Below are positions 1-6,953 of a stretch of DNA of 64,000 nt, in pieces. The notes beneath the pieces are model-generated. The model saw only the letters and a program-made list of their open reading frames with translations. It made no database searches and was not told the origin of the DNA. The stretch lies in the NCBI RefSeq assembly GCF_000187895.1, contig NZ_DS990130.1:62001-126000 (forward strand). The letters are read 5' to 3'. Positions within the stretch are counted from its first letter, which is position 1, and every line of letters starts with the position of its first letter. The stretch is from Phocaeicola plebeius DSM 17135. GTDB lineage: Bacteria > Bacteroidota > Bacteroidia > Bacteroidales > Bacteroidaceae. The translations under genes and the position numbers were made by a program.

Positions 1-145
1 CCAGCTGGCTGACACCGGCCATATACAGGACAACCACCGCAAGAAAGACCGATACAAGGCCTCCGGCAAAAAAGAACAGGTACTGTGATTTCAAGCCCTT
101 GAACTCAATCGGACGGCCTGCTCCTTTGTTGATACGGTAATCCAT
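1..145 (-). CDS. traF: TraF-like conjugation membrane protein (partial)
   Basis: Only the N-terminal 48 residues are inside the window; the gene runs off the left edge. It starts with an ATG 4 bases downstream of the traE stop codon. The protein begins MDYRINKGAGRP, followed by a hydrophobic stretch rich in Phe, Val and Leu. This is the usual start of the small DUF4133 inner-membrane protein TraF of Bacteroides conjugative transposons, part of the mating-pore apparatus. It is the last gene visible of the minus-strand tra operon and is probably translated together with traE. Confidence 0.8.
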   Translation of the reverse strand, partial: MDYRINKGAGRPIEFKGLKSQYLFFFAGGLVSVFLAVVVLYMAGVSQL

Positions 146-148
146 GGC

Positions 149-445
149 TTACAGGAAGAAGGAACGGAGAATGGTGGCGGCCACAATCAGGAAGATGCAG
201 GCGAAGAACCAGCTTGCCGCAGTCTTGGACGTATCCGGGTCACCGCTGCTGAACTTACCATACGTTTTGATACCGCCGACCAGACCGAGTACGGCTCCGA
301 TGGCATAACACAATTTGGTGGCCGGATCGAAATACGAAGTCATAAGGCTGGTAGCCTCATTGATGCCGGCAAGACCCTGTCCCTGTGCGAAGGCACCTGC
401 CGCTGCCAGCACACACAATACTGAAAATAGGATTCTTCTCTTCAT
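149..445 (-). CDS. traE: TraE-like conjugation protein (DUF4134)
   Basis: This 98-residue protein has a signal-peptide-like N-terminus (MKRRILFSVLCVLAAAGAFA) and two further hydrophobic segments, one around residues 45-60 with GAVLGLVGG and one at the C-terminus. That is the layout of the DUF4134/TraE protein of CTnDOT-type elements, a small membrane subunit comparable to VirB2/VirB3 in size. The reading frame stays open upstream to 541, but that extension crosses the promoter and an operator array. I therefore place the start at the ATG just before the signal peptide. It is the first gene after a terminator and has its own promoter at 490-522. Confidence 0.82.
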   Translation of the reverse strand: MKRRILFSVLCVLAAAGAFAQGQGLAGINEATSLMTSYFDPATKLCYAIGAVLGLVGGIKTYGKFSSGDPDTSKTAASWFFACIFLIVAATILRSFFL

Positions 446-489
446 TGTCGAATCATTTTTGGGTTTGACATAAATGTTGAATTCGACTG

Positions 490-522
490 CAAATATATAA
501 GGCTTAAACCGCTGTGATACAA
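490..522 (-). promoter_or_regulatory. traE promoter
   Basis: On the minus strand a perfect Bacteroides -7 box, TATATTTG, lies at 490-497. A weak -33 box, TTGT, lies 21 bases upstream at 519-522. The predicted start of transcription is near 483, about 38 bases before the traE ATG. The weak -33 box fits an activator-dependent promoter; the phased TGTCA array begins 3 bases further upstream. Confidence 0.6.
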
Positions 523-525
523 CAC

Positions 526-565
526 TGTCATCAGGTGTCACCGGATGTCATCAGATGTCATTCAG
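526..565. promoter_or_regulatory. Four TGTCA boxes at exact 10-bp spacing upstream of traE
   Basis: TGTCA occurs at 526, 536, 546 and 556 (plus strand), each followed by five variable bases such as TCAGG, CCGGA or TCAGA. The exact 10-bp period puts all boxes on one face of the helix, directly upstream of the traE -33 region. A similar array lies upstream of the mobA promoter at 3340-3379. In CTnDOT the tra and mob promoters are activated by Xis2c, Xis2d and Exc, so a site for such proteins is a reasonable inference. Confidence 0.6.
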
Positions 566-581
566 GAAGCCTTACAGACAT

Positions 582-614
582 AAAAAAAGCATCCCGAAAA
601 GATTTCCGGGATGC
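582..614 (-). terminator. Intrinsic terminator between traD and traE
   Basis: GCATCCCG at 589-596 pairs with CGGGATGC at 607-614. On the minus strand the hairpin is followed by a run of seven T (582-588). It lies 16 bases after the traD stop codon and splits the tra cluster into traABCD and traEF-onward transcription units. Confidence 0.8.
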
Positions 615-629
615 CTGAATATATCGGTG

Positions 630-1289
630 TCAGATATATTTCCGCCACTCGTCAGACGGTTCATTCCCATCCTTTACCTTAAGCGGTCTGGGATTGCCGT
701 CCTCATCAAGATACCTGTCTATCAGTTCCTCTACAATAGCGGAATTCTCCATATTGGAAAGGAACACGTCCATCAGGCTGGTCTGCCTGATGGAGAACAG
801 GACACGGGCTGCTTGCATGGCCTTCTCATGGTCGGCTTCATCCTGATGTGTCAGATATTCGCCGAGTACTTCCATGTCCCTGCTGGACAGAACAGGTGAT
901 ACGGATTCAACTTCGGGAGACTCCGCATCAAGGTCTTCCTGGACTTCCTGCAGGAGTTTCATCTTTTCCAGCTGAAGGTTGCATTCCACATCTTCCTGCT
1001 GCACGTCCTCCTCCTCACCGATAAAATTCCTTTCAAGTGGCTGGCTCATGAAGGGAGCGACAGTCTTTCCGGCATTCTCGTCCAGATAGACATAACGGGT
1101 ACTTCCCATCACTTCTGCATCTGAAACCGCAGATTCCGTTCCGGCAGCTTCTTTCTTTTCCTTCTTCACGCAAGGTTTCCCATAAAGCAGGGTACAAACA
1201 GTTTCGATACGCCTTCTCCAGCTATACACGCTGTACAGCAAATAGCCTATACAGACAATCCGTACACAGAAGTATATCAGTTCTTCCAT
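630..1289 (-). CDS. traD: TraD-like conjugation protein
   Basis: The 219-residue protein has one N-terminal membrane segment (about residues 3-22, LIYFCVRIVCIGYLLYSVY). A long acidic, low-complexity middle is followed by a helical C-terminal part with an LTHQDEADHEKAMQAAR stretch. I see no enzymatic motif. Position and size match the poorly characterised TraD of CTnDOT-type elements. The start overlaps the end of traC by 13 bases, which indicates translational coupling, and a strong terminator follows directly. The function in transfer is unknown. Confidence 0.65.
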   Translation of the reverse strand: MEELIYFCVRIVCIGYLLYSVYSWRRRIETVCTLLYGKPCVKKEKKEAAGTESAVSDAEVMGSTRYVYLDENAGKTVAPFMSQPLERNFIGEEEDVQQEDVECNLQLEKMKLLQEVQEDLDAESPEVESVSPVLSSRDMEVLGEYLTHQDEADHEKAMQAARVLFSIRQTSLMDVFLSNMENSAIVEELIDRYLDEDGNPRPLKVKDGNEPSDEWRKYI

Positions 1290-1651
1290 AAAGAATCCTT
1301 ATAGAGAAAGCATTCAAGTTCATTCTTCAGCAATTCTCCGTGGCGTTTCAAGTGTTCCTCCACGATATTGCTCACATAGACTGAAACACTCATGCCGGGA
1401 GCCATAAACGGAATAAGGCGGCTTGCCTTGTTGTACAAACCGCAACGGATACGAATCTGACGTCCTTTCCCGACTGGAGCATCGTTCAGATACACACGGC
1501 TATATTCGGGAAAGCAGTTCGCTATTCCTATTTTCTCATTCAACTCTCTGACCTGTCTTTTCAGTGAACAAATCTTATTGGACAGTACATAAACGCAACA
1601 TAACAGCAGGCCGCAAACCAATACGGCAACAGTCAATACAATCCACATCAT
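1277..1651 (-). CDS. traC: TraC-like protein, DUF3408, RHH-like C-terminus
   Basis: This 124-residue protein has an N-terminal hydrophobic helix (MMWIVLTVAVLVCGLLLCC) and a C-terminal half with the DUF3408 pattern. That half consists of a strand (RQIRIRCGLYNKASRL) followed by a helix after MSVSVYVSNIVEEHLKRH. Strand-helix-helix with SV-x-x-Y-V-x-N-I is what a ribbon-helix-helix DNA-binding domain looks like. The gene sits 2 bases after traB. It may be a membrane-anchored DNA-binding partner of the ParA-like TraA; that role is inferred from context. Confidence 0.65.
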   Translation of the reverse strand: MMWIVLTVAVLVCGLLLCCVYVLSNKICSLKRQVRELNEKIGIANCFPEYSRVYLNDAPVGKGRQIRIRCGLYNKASRLIPFMAPGMSVSVYVSNIVEEHLKRHGELLKNELECFLYKDSLWKN

Positions 1652-1653
1652 TT

Positions 1654-2091
1654 TCAGAATGTTTTTGGGGTTTTTCGGCGAAACAGCTCGCCAAGCTCTT
1701 CACTGTAAGTCTCAAGATGGTGTGCCAGCACATTATCCAAAAAAGCGGGCACACTCATGTCATCACTCAGAAGGGGAAGGATACGGGCCAGCCTGCAATA
1801 CATGTCATAGCTGATATAGGTCTGCTTTCTGTGTACGGACTTCTTTCTGTCCAGAAACAGTTCCTTATACATTTCCACCTTCTCTTCCAGTCCGGGGTCA
1901 GCGCGAATCGTCTTGCGGGACTTTTCCTGTCCCTGTGTCTTTACTTCCGGCACATTTTTTTCCTTTTCTGTGACAGGAAGAACATTCTCGCCGACATCAG
2001 TTCCAGATTTACCACAGGAAATGGATTCACTGGCCATCATGTCCTTCAAGGCATCCTCATCCACCTTGAATATCTCTCTTTTCTTTGCCAT
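1654..2091 (-). CDS. traB: TraB-like protein, DUF3408, RHH-like DNA-binding
   Basis: The 145-residue soluble protein has a charged, probably disordered N-terminal half. Its C-terminal DUF3408 domain starts with RKQTYISYDMYCRL and continues with MSVPAFLDNVLAHHLETY. The strand followed by two helices resembles ribbon-helix-helix proteins. It lies 5 bases after the ParA-like gene traA. A small RHH protein directly downstream of a ParA gene is also the arrangement of type Ib plasmid partition loci. Whether it binds the 40-bp repeats upstream of traA is untested. Confidence 0.65.
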   Translation of the reverse strand: MAKKREIFKVDEDALKDMMASESISCGKSGTDVGENVLPVTEKEKNVPEVKTQGQEKSRKTIRADPGLEEKVEMYKELFLDRKKSVHRKQTYISYDMYCRLARILPLLSDDMSVPAFLDNVLAHHLETYSEELGELFRRKTPKTF

Positions 2092-2096
2092 AGTTC

Positions 2097-2849
2097 TTAT
2101 CCCGGAAATATGATACGTTCCATCTCTTGGGCAAACGCCTCAAGACGGCTGTCTTTCAATAATGATTCGGAAGGAGGAAGAAGGGTGCAGCGAAAATGCT
2201 GTCTGGAAGAAGGTGTCATTTCCTTGTTGAAGCGTTCAAGATCCGGAAGTACGGTTTTAAAGACCTTCAAACCCATACGGAGCACTATTGCATTATACAT
2301 TACATACAGTTCCTTGGAAGTACGGCTGTCCATACGGTTCCAGAATAAACGTATGTCCTTCAGGGGAGCTTCCGGATGCTGTCCGATAAAATCCTGAACG
2401 GTCGATACAAAGGAAAGGCTGCTCTGCATGACCATACGGTCTTTTACAATGGGAGTGAAAATAAAATCCATGTTCATGACGGACTCAAATACACCACGGG
2501 AGTTCACCGTTCCGGGAAGATCGAAGAATATCAGGTCATAGTCGCCTTCCAGCTTGCCGGGAATCTCTGCGGCTGACTCCGGCGTGGAAGTAACAATCGG
2601 ATAGGCCTTACGGGAACCGTCTTCAAACTGACGGCAGAAAAGCCGTTGGTGATACTCGCTTTTTTCAAGGTTCTTCAAATCCCTTCCCCTTAGTTTTTCC
2701 AGACTGAACTGTGGATAGTCACAGTCAACGACAGCAACTTTCAGACCTCTTACATAATTAAAATAACTGGCAAGAACCGCTGTTACCGTGGACTTGCCCA
2801 CACCGCCTTTCTGATTGCTGAAGGCGACAAGAATCGGACGTTTGTTCAT
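2097..2849 (-). CDS. traA: TraA, ParA/MinD-family ATPase
   Basis: The 250-residue protein starts with a textbook ParA Walker A motif at residues 14-21 (KGGVGKST). It continues with VVDCDYPQFSLEKL (switch I region) and DLIFFDLPGTVNS (Walker B). It has no N-terminal HTH extension, so it is a small ParA. CTnDOT-type elements have this gene first in the tra operon. ParA proteins move or position DNA or protein cargo on the nucleoid. Two RHH-like genes follow directly and a 40-bp repeat array precedes it, which together resemble a partition cassette. Confidence 0.85.
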   Translation of the reverse strand: MNKRPILVAFSNQKGGVGKSTVTAVLASYFNYVRGLKVAVVDCDYPQFSLEKLRGRDLKNLEKSEYHQRLFCRQFEDGSRKAYPIVTSTPESAAEIPGKLEGDYDLIFFDLPGTVNSRGVFESVMNMDFIFTPIVKDRMVMQSSLSFVSTVQDFIGQHPEAPLKDIRLFWNRMDSRTSKELYVMYNAIVLRMGLKVFKTVLPDLERFNKEMTPSSRQHFRCTLLPPSESLLKDSRLEAFAQEMERIIFPG

Positions 2850-2910
2850 ACCTTTTGTTTTTGGGGTTAATATTCACTTTTTCTTTCACTAATCTTACAA
2901 TGGCATTACG

Positions 2911-3280
2911 CTATTGTGATACTATATTGCCATGTTATTATGTCCTTATGTTATTACAATATTATGTTGCCATGTTATTATGTCCTTATATTATTGCAAT
3001 ATTATGTTGCCATGTTATTATGTCCTTATATTATTGCAATATTATGTTGCCATGTTATTATGTCCTTATGTTATTGCAATGTTATATTGCCATGTTATTA
3101 TGTCCTTATATTATTGCAATACTATGTTGTTACGTTATTATGTCCTTATGTTATTGCAATGTTATATTGCCATGTTATTATGTCCTTATGTTATTGCAAT
3201 GTTATATTGCCATGTTATTATGTCCTTATATTATTGCAATACCATGTTGTTATGTTATTATGTTATTGCAATATTGCACG
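2911..3280. repeat. 40-bp tandem repeat (iteron) array between traA and mobA
   Basis: Eight complete 40-bp units begin at 2941, 2981, 3021, 3061, 3101, 3141, 3181 and 3221, with partial copies at both ends. Most units start with TGTCCTTATG or TGTCCTTATA, carry the palindrome ATTGCAAT (the first unit has ATTACAAT), and end in CATGTTATTA or a close variant. Units differ by only a few bases, in two or three alternating subtypes. Because 40 is not a multiple of three and no stop is present, all three plus frames stay open, but the peptides are repeat artefacts. The array lies just upstream of traA and between divergent tra and mob genes. I read it as a protein-binding array (partition centromere, or oriT-associated). 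Confidence 0.85.
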
Positions 3281-3339
3281 CTTAAATCGCGTCAAAAATA
3301 AGGTCTTTCAAGCATACAGGTAATATGTAGCCTGTACCA

Positions 3340-3379
3340 TGACATCAGATGTCATCAGACGTCTTTATATGTCATATAA
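3340..3379. promoter_or_regulatory. Phased TGTCA-type operator upstream of mobA
   Basis: Boxes at 3340 (TGACA), 3350 (TGTCA), 3360 (CGTCT) and 3370 (TGTCA) again fall at exactly 10-bp steps. The first two are followed by TCAGA, as in the array at 526-565. The array ends about 8 bases before the -33 box of the mobA promoter. The shared sequence and spacing suggest that one regulator acts at both the tra and the mob promoters. Confidence 0.55.
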
Positions 3380-3386
3380 TCCACTA

Positions 3387-3417
3387 TTTCACAACTGTTT
3401 ACACAGCCATAATTTTG
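3387..3417 (+). promoter_or_regulatory. mob operon promoter
   Basis: TTTC (3387-3390) is followed after 19 bases by TAATTTTG (3410-3417), which fits the Bacteroides TTTG / TAnnTTTG consensus with one mismatch in the -33 box. Transcription would start near 3424 and run through the oriT-like hairpins into mobA. Confidence 0.6.
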
Positions 3418-3507
3418 CAAAGTCAGAACCGATAGACGGCTTGGAATATCTTCCGACGGACAGCAGCACGCCGCTCACGTCGCGCAGCAATCCGCCGGAG
3501 GTGGATT

Positions 3508-3600
3508 CTCTGTTCAAACGAACAGAGCAAGTTGTGTTTTTGTACGACAGAAAGTATTCTGCCATACAAAAACCAACTTGCCCTCCCTAACGGTCGGGAG
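3508..3600. other. Probable oriT region with three hairpins
   Basis: Three inverted repeats follow one another. CTCTGTTC (3508-3515) pairs with GAACAGAG (3520-3527). A long imperfect palindrome spans 3531-3577, with arms of 22 and 21 bases that differ by one bulge and two mismatches. CTCCC (3582-3586) pairs with GGGAG (3596-3600). The region lies directly upstream of the relaxosome genes mobA and mobB and codes for nothing likely. Long inverted repeats next to the nick site are typical of oriT. The exact nick site cannot be named from sequence alone. Confidence 0.5.
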
Positions 3601-3661
3601 ATTTTCCTCCAAAGTCGGAAAATCTGACGGAGAAAGAAAAATAACCCAAAAGCAGAAAAGC

Positions 3662-4084
3662 ATGGAGAAAAAACAGGCAAGAAGGACAGGCAGAAAACCG
3701 AAGACTGATCCGGCGGACTACAAGTACAATTTCCGTCTGAACGCACAGGAGAAAAGCAGATTTGAAAGACTGTTTCTGGAATCCGGAGCAAGGGACAGGA
3801 CAATCTTTATCAAGAAATCAATCTTTTCAGAACAGCTGAAGGTAATCAAGGTGGACAAGGTTTCCATGGACTATTACATCCGGCTCGGGGAATTTTACAG
3901 ACAATTCCAGGCAATAGGCAACAATTACAATCAGGTCGTAAGGGCCGTACAGAAAAACTTCGGGGAAAAAAGGGCGATGTCCTTGCTTTACAAACTTGAA
4001 AAGGCTACCCTGGAACTGATACTGCTCAACAAACAGATTATGGCCTTAACTAAAGAATATGAAAAGAAATGGTTGCAAAGATAA
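3662..4084 (+). CDS. mobA: MobA, relaxosome accessory protein
   Basis: The 140-residue basic protein has a Lys/Arg-rich start (MEKKQARRTGRKPK) followed by YKYNFRLNAQEKSRFERLF. That fits a ribbon-helix-helix DNA-binding domain and the MobA accessory proteins of Bacteroides conjugative transposons. Such proteins bind oriT and help the relaxase nick it. The frame is open further upstream to 3578, but that part covers the oriT hairpins, so I use the ATG at 3662. The end overlaps the relaxase gene mobB by 16 bases. Confidence 0.8.
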   Translation: MEKKQARRTGRKPKTDPADYKYNFRLNAQEKSRFERLFLESGARDRTIFIKKSIFSEQLKVIKVDKVSMDYYIRLGEFYRQFQAIGNNYNQVVRAVQKNFGEKRAMSLLYKLEKATLELILLNKQIMALTKEYEKKWLQR

Positions 4085-5331
4085 GTCACGGAGAAAGTCT
4101 TTACGGGGCACTGGCCTATAATCATGAAAAGGTATTTCAGGGGACGGCGGAAATCCTTTCCGGACACCGGATGATTTCCGACCGCCCGGGACTGCCGAGC
4201 GAGGACATGCGTCTAGCTCTCCTTTCATTTGAAAACCATCTGACGGCAAACAGGAGGACGGATAAGCCGGTCCTGCATATCGCCCTCAGCCCGGCACCGG
4301 AAGACAGGCTGGACAATGACAGGCTGGCGGAACTGGCAGAGAAATACATGCAGAAAATGGGTTATGGTGACCAGCCGTTCATCGTGTACAGACATGGAGA
4401 TACCTGCAACACGCACATACATATCGTGAGTGTATGCATTGACGATGAAGGAAGGAAAATCAATGACTCCTATGAACACCGCCGTTCAATGACAGCCTGC
4501 CGGGAACTGGAACAGGAATTCGGACTGCGTAACAGTGCGGATGCGGAAAGACGGAATCCGAAAGCGGAACTGAAAAAGGTGGATGCCTCACAGGGGGATA
4601 TACGCCATCAGATAGGAAACACACTAAAGGCCGTACTGGAAAGCTACCGTTTCCAGACTTTCGGAGAGTATTCCGCACTGCTTTCCACACTGAACATTGA
4701 AGCCCGACAACTACTAGGCGATTACATGGGAACACCCTATACGGGTATCATCTATTCGGCTACAGATGATATTGGAAAAGTAGTCAGCCCTCCGATAAAA
4801 AGTGCAAGGTTCGGCAAGCGTTTCGGAAATACGGGACTGTCCGAACGTATGTTACGGCATACACAGGACTTCAAGGAAGGCAGATGGGCTCCTGCCATAT
4901 CCGGCAAGGTCGTATGGGCCATGCGTAACGCAAAATCGGAACAGGAATTCAGGGAACTGCTGAAACAGGAGCACATTGATGTGGTATTCCGAAGGAACGA
5001 TACCGGACGTATCTACGGTGTCACATTCATAGACCATGAACGGCGCGAGGCGTTCAACGGTTCACGTATGGGAAAGGAGTTTTCCGCCAACGTATTCAAC
5101 GGCCTTGTCAACTGGTGGGAAGGAATACCCTGGCAGGACAGACAACAGTCCGGTCCGGAGGAACTTTGGAAACGGTACGGCCACCGTATGGAAGAAAACA
5201 GTGCGCTTGAACAGGCGGCAGGCATCTTCTCCTTTGAGGCAAATCCGGCAGTCGATTACGAGGAAGAAGCGTTCCGTCGCCGCATGAAACGGAAAAAGAA
5301 ACCGCAGAAACGCAAATCACGCGGTATCTGA
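4069..5331 (+). CDS. mobB: MobB relaxase
   Basis: The 420-residue protein has the three-histidine relaxase motif in YRHGDTCNTHIHIVSV (His109, His116, His118), with a conserved Tyr near the start (ALAYN, Tyr17) as the likely nucleophile. It belongs to the MobA/VirD2-type relaxase/mobilisation nuclease family. It nicks oriT, stays bound to the 5' end and is carried into the recipient. The C-terminus is basic (RRRMKRKKKPQKRKS). It overlaps mobA by 16 bases. A short hairpin at 5355-5375 separates it from mobC. Confidence 0.88.
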   Translation: MVAKISHGESLYGALAYNHEKVFQGTAEILSGHRMISDRPGLPSEDMRLALLSFENHLTANRRTDKPVLHIALSPAPEDRLDNDRLAELAEKYMQKMGYGDQPFIVYRHGDTCNTHIHIVSVCIDDEGRKINDSYEHRRSMTACRELEQEFGLRNSADAERRNPKAELKKVDASQGDIRHQIGNTLKAVLESYRFQTFGEYSALLSTLNIEARQLLGDYMGTPYTGIIYSATDDIGKVVSPPIKSARFGKRFGNTGLSERMLRHTQDFKEGRWAPAISGKVVWAMRNAKSEQEFRELLKQEHIDVVFRRNDTGRIYGVTFIDHERREAFNGSRMGKEFSANVFNGLVNWWEGIPWQDRQQSGPEELWKRYGHRMEENSALEQAAGIFSFEANPAVDYEEEAFRRRMKRKKKPQKRKSRGI

Positions 5332-5354
5332 TCAATCAAAATGAGTCAACAACA

Positions 5355-5375
5355 GGGGGAACAACGGATTCCCCC
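5355..5375. other. Hairpin between mobB and mobC
   Basis: GGGGGAA (5355-5361) pairs perfectly with TTCCCCC (5369-5375) across a 7-base loop, 18 bases before the mobC ATG. No T-run follows, so it is more likely an mRNA-processing or translational-control hairpin than a terminator. Confidence 0.45.
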
Positions 5376-5393
5376 ACAATCATCTACATCATT

Positions 5394-6311
5394 ATGCAAC
5401 AGGAAGACGATTTGAGAGCCCTTGCCAAGATTATGGAATTCGGCAGGGCTGTCAGTATTTTTATTCTGGTAGTCCACGTTTATGTATACTGCTATCCCAG
5501 TATGAGTGCCTGGCATCTGAATCTGGATGTCATAGACCGGATACTGATGAACTTTGACAGGACAACCGGTATATTCGGCTGTATCCTTTGGACAAAACTG
5601 ATGGCAGTGCTTCTGCTGGCCATATCCTGTATGGGTACTATCGGAGTCAAGGGTGAGAAGATTACATGGCAGCGTATATGGGCGGTACTCACTGCCGGGG
5701 CGGTTCTGTTTTTCATGAACTGGTGGCTGCTTGACCTGCCTTTTCCACACGAAGCGATTACTGCCCTGTATGTGGTGACACTTGCAGCCGGTTATCTATG
5801 CCTGCTCATGGCGGGACTGTGGATCAGCAGGCTTTACAGGCATAACCTGATGGAGGATGTGTTCAATATGGAAAACGAATCCTTCATGCAGGAGACAAGG
5901 CTGATGGAGAATGAATATTCTGTCAATCTGCCCACCAGATTCCAGTATGGCGGCAAGCTCAACGACGGCTGGATCAACGTGGTCAATCCTTTCCGCGCGA
6001 CCATCGTATTGGGAACACCGGGTTCCGGTAAATCCTACGCAGTGGTGAACAACTACATCAAACAGATGATTTCCAAAGGTTTCAGTGTATATATCTATGA
6101 TTACAAATTCGATGACCTTTCAACCATTGCCTATAATACATTGTTGCACAATATGGACAAATATAAGGTAAAACCGCATTTTTACGTCATCAATTTTGAT
6201 GATCCGCACCGTTCACACCGCTGCAATCCCATCAATCCGGAGTTCATGACAGACATATCTGACGCATACGAAGCAAGCTATACCATCATGTTAAATTTGA
6301 ACAAGACCTGG
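5394..6311 (+). CDS. mobC: MobC (TraG/VirD4-type coupling protein), exon 1
   Basis: The first 306 codons contain four hydrophobic membrane segments (about residues 18-36, 67-83, 95-115 and 119-142), then a Walker A motif GTPGSGKSYAVV near residue 207. This is a type IV coupling protein of the TraG/VirD4 family, called MobC in Bacteroides elements. It links the relaxosome to the mating pore and pumps DNA. The frame is interrupted by a group II intron after LNLNKTW. Joined with exon 2 (8728-9846), the protein would have 678 residues, the usual family length. If the intron does not splice, translation stops at 6317 within the intron. Confidence 0.85.
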
Positions 6312-6953
6312 GTGTGACCTGTAAAGTCACGTAATTGATTATTAGACAGTAATATTAATTGCATGATTTAACCCGCTGTTCCGTCAGCGGTAGCCTACTA
6401 TAAGGTGCATCTCCAGTGATGGGTTGTGCCAAGCTTATAGGACAAAGTACACTTTCCGAAAGGACAAGACTGAACCGTGAGGGAATGTCAAGGGCGGTTA
6501 GTATCATACCGTTGAGTGGCGAGGCTGGATAGCATGGTTAACGTAAGTGAACTGACTTTAGCCGTCGTAAGGTTTGAAGGAGCGCAAGATACTTTAGCTC
6601 TCACCAAAAGGTAAGCAGTCGGATAACCCTTGCCCATGTTGGGGTTACACGGACACAGCACTGCCGGCGGACTTGGCAGAACCTAAACTATCCGTTTGTC
6701 AATTACGTGGAACAGGGCAAGCCTGTATCTCTCTCGTAAGAATGCGAGTAAGCGAACCGCAAGGCAAGCCGAATGGGGTGCAGGTATGAGATAACGGAAA
6801 AAGCGAATGCCACCCTGTAATGGGGTGGATACGGATTGAATCAACATCACGGGTTGTTATTGGTGACATCATCCGACACGAAAGTGGGCAGACTTCCGTA
6901 TATGGTAACTCTTTACAAGATAACTTTTAGAACTTTCAAAAGGAGGAAAGCAA

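Noticed and set aside
1564..2397. 277-codon plus-strand frame opposite traB and traA
   Set aside because: It is antisense to three clear minus-strand genes, has no recognisable domain and spans several gene boundaries.
2911..3280. CRISPR-like repeat array
   Set aside because: The units are contiguous 40-bp copies without unique spacers, and no cas gene is near.
2855..3323. Three overlapping open frames with Cys/Tyr/Leu-rich repeats in all plus-strand frames
   Set aside because: The 40-bp repeat lacks stop codons and 40 is not a multiple of three, so all frames stay open automatically. Composition is extreme and there is no ribosome-binding site.
6312..6953. Possible small genes upstream of the intron maturase
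   Set aside because: This stretch is the structured 5' RNA of the group II intron, and no credible start with an open frame was found.
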